A stretch of DNA of 64,000 nt from NCBI GenBank assembly GCA_964437505.1, contig CAYTGU010000002.1, positions 62,001 through 126,000 on the forward strand. Reading direction: 5' to 3'. A program made the translations under genes and the position numbers. Below the pieces are notes generated by a model, which had not been told where the DNA came from, did not search any database, and worked only from the letters and a program-made list of their open reading frames with translations. Numbering within the stretch: the first letter of the stretch is position 1; each line of letters opens with the position of its first letter. Below, in pieces: positions 9,703-21,700 of this stretch. This DNA comes from JAHJDO01 sp964437505 (GTDB taxonomy: Bacteria > JAHJDO01).

Positions 9703-12700
9703 TTATTTGTCTTCTTCCTTTTCCTTGCGAATAATATAATAATTCACCGGCTGCTGAAATTTGTCAGGACTAATTATCAAGTCTCTTGGCATTACGTCCA
9801 CACCAACACTTGAACCATCAATAGTAACAGAAGGACCGTCTAAGAAATTCCCGGAGATAAGAGATGTCTCGGGAAGAAGCACTTTATGAGCCCATGGTTG
9901 CATAGCCTGATTATAGAACATATCCAAACTGTCACCTTTTACCATCACAATATATCCATAACCACGGCTTAAGATACTTCCACGAATGCTGCCGCTTCCA
10001 TAATTACCTCCACCCATCAGGCGATTATTCAACATAACCAATCCCGGAGGAGACGGCTTATATATTCTTACTCTTTCAGTTTCAGCAGAGGAATTGACAT
10101 TACCTTCTAACATTACTGATACCCCGTTCTTCTCAGCGCCTGCCCAGACCCACAAGTCGCCGTCTATATCTACATTCACCGGATTATCAGTAGTTCCGAT
10201 TATCCCGCTTGTCCTGAAGGAAGACTGGGCGCTTGCTGTTATCAACGCGCCTCCGGTATCATAAATATTTCCACCATTAGCAACTAGACTAACCCCATGA
10301 TTATGCCCGCCGGCTGTCACTGTAGTCACGGTCATAGTTCCACTTACTGTTTCTATGTCAACCAAACCGCCGGTTGTAACAACAGACGTCAAGGTTATAT
10401 CATTTTCTTCCAGGACATAAGTATTTCCACGGGCTGCTAATGTAAGCGTATCAACATCTGTATCCAGTTCCCCGTTTGACGCATCTGATCCAACTGCTCC
10501 GGCATTAGCTGTTATTGTTAAGTTACGAGCTGAGATATCAGTTGCTCCATCAGTTGTATCGGTTATATTAGCCGCAGAAACTAACGTTACTTCATCGTTA
10601 AGCGCTGTAATATTACCGCTCATGATTATATCGCCTGAAGTTGTTGTCAAAGTCACATCGTCATTACTTCCCGTGTCTCCGCCCGCAGTAACCTCTGTTA
10701 CTGTCATAGCGCCACCTGAGACTAGATTAATCGGACCATCTGTTGTAGTAACTGAAGTAAGAGTAATCGTATCTGTTTCCGTGATGTTGATCACACCAGT
10801 AGATGTTACGGAAGCAGTAAGAGAGGTAACTGTTGTCTCAATATCATCGGTTGCACCTATACCAGTTGCTGCGCTAAGCGTTGCTGCTGCTGCAAGAATA
10901 TTTGCAGCTTCAGTAGAAAGAGCATCTGTTATTTCACCAATACTATCACCAAGAGAATATGTATTATCATCAGCAGTAATGCTGACATCACCTGTAGTTG
11001 AAACAATACTTAAAGCTATATTTTCTGTAGCAGTCATTGTAATGTTTCCGCTGGTTGAACTGATTGTTCGGCCATCGGATTGGGTAATATCGGCTGTTGC
11101 ATGCCCTGCCTGAGGTGTGCCGGAATTATAATCAACACCAGCATAAACATTTACTGATCCACTTCCTGCTGCTGTTATATCGCCTGTTGTCTGGAGTATG
11201 TCATGTCCGGCATATAGAGTGACATTTCCATTAGCCCCTGCAGCGCTTATCGCAGCAGCTATAGTCATGTCATTAGCTGCAGCAGTTCCTGTAGCAGCAA
11301 GAAGGACATTTCCACCACCGGTATCTGTTACAACTGCACTTATTGTTAAAGGACCTTCGGTTGTAACTGTTATACTATCACTTGAGCTTCCTCCAGTAAT
11401 AGTTATACCGTTTACTCCTGTAGGTGTATATCCAGACGCATCAACTATTGCAAGCGTTCCAGTATTGTCTATATTTATATCGCCGCTTGTCGTTGTTGCG
11501 GCAAGTTCTCTAACTTCGGTCTCAATTGCATCTGCATCTGTCCCAATGCCTGTTAAAGCACTTATGGATACAGTCCCATAATCCTGATCTACTTCTATGT
11601 CAGGCTGATTAAGAGCTGCGGCACCTGAATCACCGGCATCAACTATAGCACCGCTCGCACTCACTATCAATACTTCTGTTTCTGTATGACTTGCATCTAC
11701 ATGAGCTGTTATCAAGCGGGCAATTGTAATATCCTCATCAGCACTCATAGAAATCAAGCCAGTTCCTGCATTGATAATTGTTGCATCTGCAACTCCTGCA
11801 ATTGTCTCGTTGTTATCCGCCATAGTGATCGCCCCGCCCTGCCCAGCATCACCAGCTGATCCATCATCATCTGCTGTAATCGTTATATTACCGGCTCCAG
11901 ACGCCGTTACGTCACCAGCGAGAGCAAATGTGATATCATCATCTGCACTGATTACAATATTACCTAAAAGAGTTGTTTCAACAACTGTATTTACAATTAT
12001 TGATGCATCGTTATCTGCCTGCAAGGTTACATTACCATCTATTGCAGTTACACCGCTTTCTCCTGCTTCAACCGTAATCGCACCATCTGCTACCAATGAA
12101 ATTGTTCCTGTTGTAGCATCGGTATCACTAGGCATATCATTATCAATTTTGATTACTGTGATAGCATCTGTTTCATCAATCTGGATATTTCCTGATGTTG
12201 TATTATGCACATCAATTGATGCAACCGTTGTTTCAATATCAGCATCAGCACCCGCTCCAGCAGTAGAAGAACCAACACCGGTTACCGCTTCTATTACCAG
12301 ACGACCATCTGCAGCTACAATATCAGCACCGGCAGTATCACCGTTGTCAATTATTCCACCTTCTCTTGTAACCAATCTAACAGCAGTGTTTGACGAATTA
12401 GTAGTTACCAACCTACCAAGCATAATATTTCCATCTGCAGTTAAATCAATGGTACCTGAACCTGCATCAATCACTGTGCCATCAACCATAGTTAAAAGAC
12501 CACTTCCTGCAGCAACAGGATTATCAAAATCAGCAGTTACAGTAACATTACCAGTAGTTGATGTAACGTCTCCAGAAGCGTTAAATTCTATATCATTATC
12601 TGCCTTTAATGTAATATTTCCATTTACTGAAGTTACGGCAGCATTAACAGTTAAATCACCCTCAGCAGCACCATCAGCAAATAGCGTTATTGTTCCGTCC

Positions 12701-15700
12701 ATTGCTGTTGTAACTACACCAGAAATCGTAAGTTCTCCTGTTGTTGTTGCAATATTGATATCGCCATCTTCAGGACCTGTGGGATTCAATACAACCGCTT
12801 TGCTCACAATCAGGTCATCTGTGCCAGAACCATCTATTTCCACAATACGAATATCGCCAACTGCGTCTTTATCGGAATCAGTATTATTATCTATGTTAAT
12901 CTCATATACTGAGACATCTAAGGCATCATCAGTACCAACACCTGTTACAGCATCAATGGTTACTACGGCATTATCCTCATTGGCATCAATATCAGTATGA
13001 GTAATGCCGCCATCAATTATTGCGCCGGACGTAGAAGTAATTGATACTGCGCTTCCTGTATTATTTGTTGTAAGCAATCCGCCAAGAGTAATATCTTCAT
13101 CAGCGCTTACAGTAATCGTACCACTACCAGCATCAACCAATGTACCATTCACCATTGTCAAGGCGCCGCCTGTTCCGTCAGCATCGCTATCGTTATCCGC
13201 GGTAATCGTAATCGTATCACCTGCTCCAACAGTAGCAGAATCAACATCACCATCAGCGCCGAAAATTACATCATTATCCGCCTTCAAATCAATTGTTCCG
13301 TTAGCAGCAGTGACTGCGTCATTTACAGTTAAGCTGCTGTCTCCGGCTACAGTAATGCTAATGCTGTCACCGTCACCTGCTGTAGTCACGCCGCCTAAAG
13401 CAGCAACTACTGTCGTTGCTCCAGCTGTAGTAACTGTAATTGAACCGGCTGTGGTTTGTATAATCCTGTTGATTAAAAGACCGTCTGTTTCATTTATATT
13501 TATTGCTCCTGAAGTCTCATTTTCAACATCTATGGTAGCAACAGTTGTATCTACGTCTACACCTGTCTTAGCCGCAATCGTCGCTTCTCCGCCAGCAGTA
13601 ATATTTACTGAGGTTCCATTTGCATCCGTAACCGCTCCATCTGAGGTGTTAACGTCTACTGCTGCTGCCGTACTATTCGTAGTTACAAGACTGCCCAGCG
13701 CAATATCCCCATAGGCATTCAAATCAATAATATCATCACCTGCATTAAGCACAGTGCCATCGCTCATTGTAATTTTACCCTCACCAGCAGGAGCTACACC
13801 AGAAAGGGCATTTACTTCAATTTCACCAGAAGTCGTAGTAACATCGCCAGCAACGCCGAATGTAACGTCATTGCCGGATGAAGTTAATGTAATTTTGCCT
13901 GTGTTTGAGGTAACTGCACAATCAACTTCCAAGTCATCATTGTAAGAGCCAAGGCTGTCACCGGCAATCAAAGTAATTGTACCGGCATCAACCGCAGTAA
14001 CTCCGTACTGGTCAGCAACTATGGTTAAACTACCGTTTTCAGTCTGAATATTGATAACGCCGTCATTGTCGGCACCCGCAGGGCTCTGCTGTGTGGCTTG
14101 ATTAACACTTACCTCTCCACCTGTGGCAAGTTGAGTTATATAGATATCGCCAGAAGTTGTATTAAGCGCGTCAAGAGCTGTTATATTGGTATCAATATCA
14201 GCAACAGAAGTCCCTATTCCGGTTGCAGTGCGAAGTGTTGCAGTGGTACAGGTTATGTTAGCCGTTTCGTTACCAAGTACGTCAGTTATTGCTCCAGCGC
14301 CATCAGCAAGTCCGTAAGTATCATCATCTGCTGTTATATTTACTGTTCCTCCAGTGCCAACAGCACATACCGCTACATTTTCTGTTGCCTTTATAGTAAT
14401 CGCGCCCGTTCCTGTAGACTGGATTATAAGATTGTCGGCCTGTGTAACACTGCCTGTAGCATGACCTGCCTTAGGAGTACCGCTATTATAATCAACGCCG
14501 GCGTAAATATTTATTGTTCCGGTATTTGCGGTCTGTATAGTGCCTGCGGTGTTATGAAGCACATCATGCCCGGCATAAAGACTAATACTTCCACTGCCAC
14601 CGGCGGCAGTTATATTTGCGTTAATTGTTAAATCATCAGTTACCAAAGCGTCTTCAGCAGCTAATGTAATATCGCCACCACCGGTATTGGACACTACGCT
14701 GCTCACTGTTAGTGGACTGGAGGCTGTTACTACGATATGGTGAGTAGCGCCGCCAGTGGTAATCGTTACTCCTATTACTGCATCAAGCGTATCAATCGTA
14801 AGTGCTCCTGTATTTGCAACGTTTATGTCACCGGTTACTGTTGTTGCAGCCAATGTTGATATTACTGTCTCAAGCCCTGTATAGGTATCGCCAGAATCAC
14901 ATATACCTGTACCCGCTGTCATACGAAGGCTGCTCGCTGTTACATCCGGAACGGCCTCACCACCATCAACAATATCCGCAGTCGTAGTAAGAAATACCGC
15001 TTGACCGGTGGAATCAACCTGCGTAACTTTCAATTCCCCAGCTGCATCTACTCCAAATTCGCCGGTTGTGGTTACATCTAAAAGATTAATATCGTCATTT
15101 TCATCTATATAAGTGTTACCCGCTGTAGTAATATTTAAATCGGTTACATCTATATCAAACCAACCGGCATCTACTGCGTTGTCAGACACAGTATCAGCAC
15201 CTACTGTTGTAGCAGTAACTATAGTCAAAGTGTAGGCTGACACAGCATCGGCTGAATCAGTCGTTGTCAAAGCACTGCCTGTCGCTGTTAAAGTTACTAT
15301 GCCGTCTGTAGTATCTCCATTAATATCTACCAGATTTATGGCACCATTGTTGGAGATGCTGATATCTCCATCTGTTACCTGAGCTAAAGTTACCCCGAGT
15401 ATCTGGGTTCCGGTCTGATCATAGTTAATATTTCCTATTCCTGTAGTCATAGTGGTAATAGTAACTCCTACATCAGCAACGTGATCTATATCAATATTCC
15501 CATTAGTTGTATCTGCGGTAAGGGTTACTACGCTGGCAAGTTCTAACTCTTCTGCTGCTCCGATACCTGTTACTGCATTCAAATCAACGGTATCAGCAGT
15601 AATATCAGCCGTAGTGTCTGTGGTAGCATCATTAATTGTACCTGCACTGGTTAAGGACACAGTCCCTGTGCCTGCAGTAATCGCGCCAATAGGCAAGTCA

Positions 15701-18700
15701 AGGGTAATATCGTCGATTGTGATGTTTCCGCTATCAGTTGTTGTAGTAGCATTTAATGCAACGGTAGCATTGATATCCAAACTATTACCACCCTGCCCGA
15801 TTCCACCATCGGTGGCATCCAATGTAATTGTAGCGCCAACTATTTCAGCATCGGCATCATCGGCACTAGCCGTAATTGCGCCACTTGATGTGATAGAGAT
15901 TGTATCATCAACTATATCAGCCTCAACACCAGGCGCACCAACAGCACTGCCGATTAAAATATCTGCAGTTGTGCCACCCGAATTAGTGATTGTTACGTCT
16001 CCGTTATCTGTTTTAACACGAGTTAAATTCAAATTAACGTCACCCGTCTGGTCATATGTAATATTTCCAGGACCTGTTGTCATAGTTGTTATTGTAACAG
16101 TTCCTCCCGGAGTTAAATTGTCTATATTTATATCACCACTGGCGCTGTCCATAGTTAACGCAGTACCCTGTATTTCAAGCTGAGCCAGAGTACCAATCCC
16201 GGTTGCTGCGTTAAGATCAATTGTCGTTGCGACTATGTCTGCAGTCTCAGGAGGACCATCTGTCCCAGATTCTTCAATGCGAGCTGCAGAAGTTATAGTT
16301 ATCTGGTCATCTGCTGCAGTTACAGCATCCACATACACATCGCCACTATTAGTAGTAGTAAGAATAATATTCCCATCAGCTCCCGCGGTAACTGTAGTTG
16401 CGGTCAAATCCCCATCATCTACGCTTATGGTTATATCACCGTCTACTGTCGTCGCCGTGGTTACCGTTAATGACCCGCCTCCTGTCTGAGCAAAGGTAAT
16501 GTTTGCATCAACTACTCCAACTGTTGTAAGGCTGTTTACTGTAGTTGCTGCTGCATTAACATTGCTTAGATTTATGCTCTCTCCACCTGCAACACCTGTT
16601 GTGTCTGCATCAATCGTAGTTGCGGCTAATTCCAAGGCATTTGTTTCACCGATGCCGTCTGCAGCGTTCAGGTCTACTACTGCTGCGGTGATATCTATTT
16701 CACTGTCTACTGCTGCATCGTTTATTGTTGTGGCTGCAGTCAGGGTTGCTGTACCGGCTCCGGCATTAATTAATCCTACGCTGATTGCTGCTGCAACACT
16801 CTGAAGGGTTACATTATCATCACTGGTAATTACGCTTGTGGCTGTAACATCACCTAATGTTGCGATTACGTTTACAAGACCATTTACGTTTACATCACCT
16901 AATGTAATCGTATCATCTTCAATTATATAGCTTGCCCCATCCACATTGCTCATATTCAATGTGTCAATATTAGTATTTAGGGCTGCAACAGCACCTGTTC
17001 CGGTTCCTACGTTTGTTGCGTCGGTAATGGTTAATGTGCCTGCAACAACACCAACTACATCTCCAGCTGCAGTGATTGCGCCGTCTGCATCAAGATATAC
17101 TGTCGCACCATCTACATCAAGGTCTACTACAATAATATCTCCTGCACTGGTTAAGGTTACATCGTCATCTGTGGTATCTACACTTGTTGCAGTGATATTC
17201 CCTGCGGTTGTCTGAACACTCAGTGCTCCTTGTATATCTATTACACTTAAATCAACTGTATTAACTTCCAGGAGGTAACTGGCTCCGCTTACTAAAGCCA
17301 TTTCCAATGTATCGATATCTATGTCAACTACATTTTCAGCTGCTCCTATGGTTGTGGCTCTATCTATATCCAACACCTGAGCAGTAATGTTAATTAATCC
17401 TGCATTGTTATCTGTTATTGCTGCGACTGAGTTTAAGGTTACTTCGTCACCAGTTGCTGTTACTGCGCCAAGTTTAATATCTCCACTGGTTGTTGTATCC
17501 AATAATATGTTCCCATCATCTAAAGCCGTTATTAATGTTGCTGTCAAATCTCCTTTATCCACACTGATATCTATATCACCATTAGTTGTTGTGGCTGAGA
17601 TAACTTCAAGATTCCCGCCGCCATCCTGATCAAAGGTAATGTTGGCATTGGCGCCTATGGTTGAAACAGTAAGTGTCGAATTCGCTGTTGTTGTATTATC
17701 TATATCAATGTGAGCAGCAGCAGCAGTTGTGCTTGCCTCTATACTTGAGCCGGTTGTTACTGTATCTAATGGATTGCCTGAAGCCCCAATACCTGCTGTC
17801 GCGCTTAAAACAATAGTCCCGGCTGTAACATCAGCATTGGTCTCTTCGCCAGCTTCAGCATCAGTTATCGTACCGCCACTGGCTGTTAATGATGCTGTTG
17901 CTGTATCTGCACTAATCGCACCTACTGAAATCGCCTGGGCTGCTTCTAAGGTTATATTATCATCAGTTGTATCTATTGCTGTAGCAAGGATATTTCCATT
18001 GGTTACTGTAGTTAGAGTTACAATTCCATTAGCATCTACATCAGTGGCAATCAGTGTATTTGCCCCAACTCCAGCATTAGTTACGGTTACTGTTAATGCA
18101 CCTTGATTTGTATCCACATCGGTCAGCGTTACAACCTCTGTAGAAGTCATTACTATGTTGCCAGTACCCTGAGAATTAGCTGTTACTCCAACTCCGCCTG
18201 CTCCTAGATCCTCTATATACATTCCGCCATTGCTTGAAGTAAGGTTTAATGTCGTAGCATCTACTTCTACAAAGTTTGCTGCGCCGCTAGTTCCGATGTT
18301 CTGTGCTGCACTCATGGTTAAGGTGTCATCTGCCTGAACATCATCATTATTATCGTTGTTTCCTGTAAGTATTGAGCCGGCTGAGGAAATGCTTATATTG
18401 CCGGCTCCAGCCAGCCTATTGGTGCCTGTTACGTGGGTTAAGGTAATATTACCGCTGGTGAGTGTTGTCAGGGATACCACTGTTTGGGGATTAGTAGCAT
18501 CCTCTATCCCGCCGTCTACTGCTGTGGCAATTATATCTGCGCCGGTTATCTGGACTGTAATGGTACCACCGGCATCATCGGTGTCAAGGTCTGTATCCAC
18601 ATCGGTTAAGGTTACATTCTCTGTACCATAAATCTCAATGTTACCTGCTGTCTGGGCATGGGCTGTAATTCCTACTCCGCCTGTGCCTACTGCATTTAAA

Positions 18701-21700
18701 AATATGCCGCCTTCTGTGGCATTGGTGGCAGTAATGGTGGTTGCATCTACCTCTATAGAAGCACTTTCTCCTGTTGCTCCTATCCCGCCTGCAGTAGTCA
18801 GTGTTACTGTGCCGCCGATAATATCGGAACCGGTTGAGTCATCTACATCTGTTATTTTTCCATACACATTGCTAAGTGTTTGAAAGGAATTGGCACGAAC
18901 AGTTACATTACCACTGCCAGCATTAATATAAGTTATTGCAATATATCCACCACTGACACTCCCGCTATTATCGTCTGCGTCTCCTTTAACACCATCTGGC
19001 CCTGCAGTAAGGGTAATCAAACCGCCGCCGCTTATTATCTGCGCTGTGCCAGCCTGGGCTATACTGCCTATAACATCGTCGGTACTGGTTACACCTTCAT
19101 TACCAGCTGTTAATGTTATTGTTCCACCTCCGCCAGTCTGAATCAGGCCACCTGTGCCTGAATAGCTGATATTGTCACCAGCAGTCAGCAAAATATCACC
19201 AAGATCAGTATATATTAAAATATCGTCGCCAATGGTAATATTGTCGCCGGAAGTAGCATCATCATCAGATGCAGTTAAAGTAATATTTCCACTACCTGTT
19301 GTGGTTTGGTCACCAGAAACCATCAATTCACTGTTGGCAATTATTGTGATATTGCCGCCATCATAGTTAGCAGTGCCGTTTAGAGTAAGATCGCCGGTAT
19401 TTGTAACTTGAATGTTACTGGTACCAGCAACATCATCATTATTAATTATACTTAGATTACTAACTATGGTCTCCAGAACATCCGCAGAACCGACACCATC
19501 AACTGCTTCAATATTAAGTGTTGTGGCAGTAACGTTATTGGTAGTGTCGAGCAGGGCATCGGTAATTGCTCCGGTAGAATTCAGGGCCAATGTATGTGCA
19601 CCTATATCTATATGCTCCATGGCCATGGCTCCGCCGTGAATAGTTATATTGCCCTGATCAAATGTACAATCATCAATATCCACAGCACCGGTGCCGTTTA
19701 CCTGCCCGATTGTTATTCCCGGCGTTCCAGTGGCATTAATCGCTACTATTTCAGCGGCATCTAAATCATACGTACCAGTTGCACCATCGCCAATTCCTAT
19801 TGTTGTGCCAGGGGTTGTCGTTTGCAGCGTTAAAGCGCCTGTAGTGTTAATTGTATCTGGAGTAGTCCCTAAATCTATAGTATCGGATATAAATAAGATA
19901 GCGCCTGAACCCGAACTAACTGTCTGATCAGCAGTATCGATATTGCCGGTAGCAGCATCTAAAGTTATTGCCCCATTATTAGTAGTGCTGATTCCAGTCA
20001 AGCCTCCAAGCGTTGCTCCTCCAAGCGTCAGATCCTGGGTAGGCGATTCAATGTAGACACCGCCGGATTGTGCTATAGCTTCTAAGTTTGTAGTTGTTAC
20101 TCGAATTGGAGCACTGCTTGTTCCTACTGCTCCAGTCGTAATATTTGTAGGCGTAGCATCTAATGCTACAGAAGCCGCTGTTATAAGAGCATCATTCGAT
20201 GCACGTAAAATATTACCAGTAAGCTCGTTCGGATCATCGCCTCCATTTACAACAAGGACATGTCCTGCGCCCGCATCAAGATTTTCGAGAGTTATATCTC
20301 CGCTCTGATCGGACGTAGTCGGACCGGTGCTCATTGTTATTGTGATATTGTCACCACCAGTACTTGTATCTATTGTCGTTCCATCAGCCATCGTAAATAC
20401 TGCCGTAGCGTCTGTACGTTGGGCGTCTGTAGCACCACTGTCGTTTGCTGTTGCTGTAAATGCACCGGCCACCTTTATACTGGCATTAACTAAAATACTT
20501 CTGCCGGCTTGTAATGTTAGAGAACCAGCTGAACCACTAGAATCCACAGCATTGGTTATTGTGATAGTATCATTCGCTTGTAACGTTAAGCCACCATCCT
20601 GTATAGCTGTTATAACATTCGCAACGGAAAGCGCTGCACTAGCAGCTGGATTATCGCCAAACAGATCATTATCAGCGACAACGTCTGCTCCGTCAGTTGC
20701 TATTTCAATATTTTTCGGGTCTATCAGTAACATACCAGGATTACCATTTGCAGCTAGTGTAGTCACTCTGCCCTGGAATATCATAGAGTTTCTACCTGAT
20801 ACTTCAACAAATCCACCATCACCACTATTAGAACCACCTTTAGCTTCAATCCTAGCGCCTGACCAGAAATTAGCTGTTCCGGGTGAATAGACAATAATTT
20901 CACCGCCTGAACCATCTACTGCGGCATTGGCAGTTGTGATACTACCTGAAGTCAGAGCAACTGCATCGTTGGCATAGAGCATAATACTTCCGCCATCGCC
21001 AGAGCCCATTGCATCAGCGTGAACTTCGCCGAATTGACCAACTTTGGAACCGCGCATTTCAATTGAGCCGCCGCCTGCACCGTCTTCAATTGCTGAAGCG
21101 GTCATAGTGCCTGTGTTTTGAATTATTCCTTCTGAATTTGATTTAAGAACGATTCTACCATTTTCTTCAACCATAGAACCTGCGCGGATAATACCTTCCT
21201 GATTTATTAGCTTATCAAAAACATTCTGAACTGCCTCTACCTCTATATATACCCTGCCTCCGTCAGCAGTAATTGTTCCCAGATTCTCTACGCCAAAGTT
21301 TACCTCTTCTCCGTCCTGATCATAAACATTACCCAGAACTTCCTTGCTTACTGCGGCTTGAATACTGCCGTCACCGGCTATATTTAAGGTAACTTCGCTT
21401 CCTGAAATTAGATTTACACTGCCAAAATTTGCGTTAATAACGCCTAAGTTCTCAACAGCGCCGCCGATCAGTGTAACTCCTGCTTTATTTAAAGTGTTGA
21501 TCGCGCCTGCATTGGTTATAGAGGTTAAATTTTCTATATCGTTGGAATTAAACACATAATTACCCGCCAGAAAATCCTCTTTGGACATTTTCAGAGTTGA
21601 GGCAACAAGCGAGCCAAGATTTAGCGTGGCTGTAGGAGAAATCAATATGCCGTTTGGATTAATAAGGAACTGGTTACAATTACTGTTCCACATACCTGCA

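Noticed and set aside
10622..20890. Many long plus-strand open frames (up to about 400 codons) opposite tpsA
   Set aside because: They are rich in Val, Pro, Ser and Ile with no domain, no ribosome-binding sites and no consistent frame. They are by-products of the Thr/Ala/Asp-rich repeats on the minus strand.
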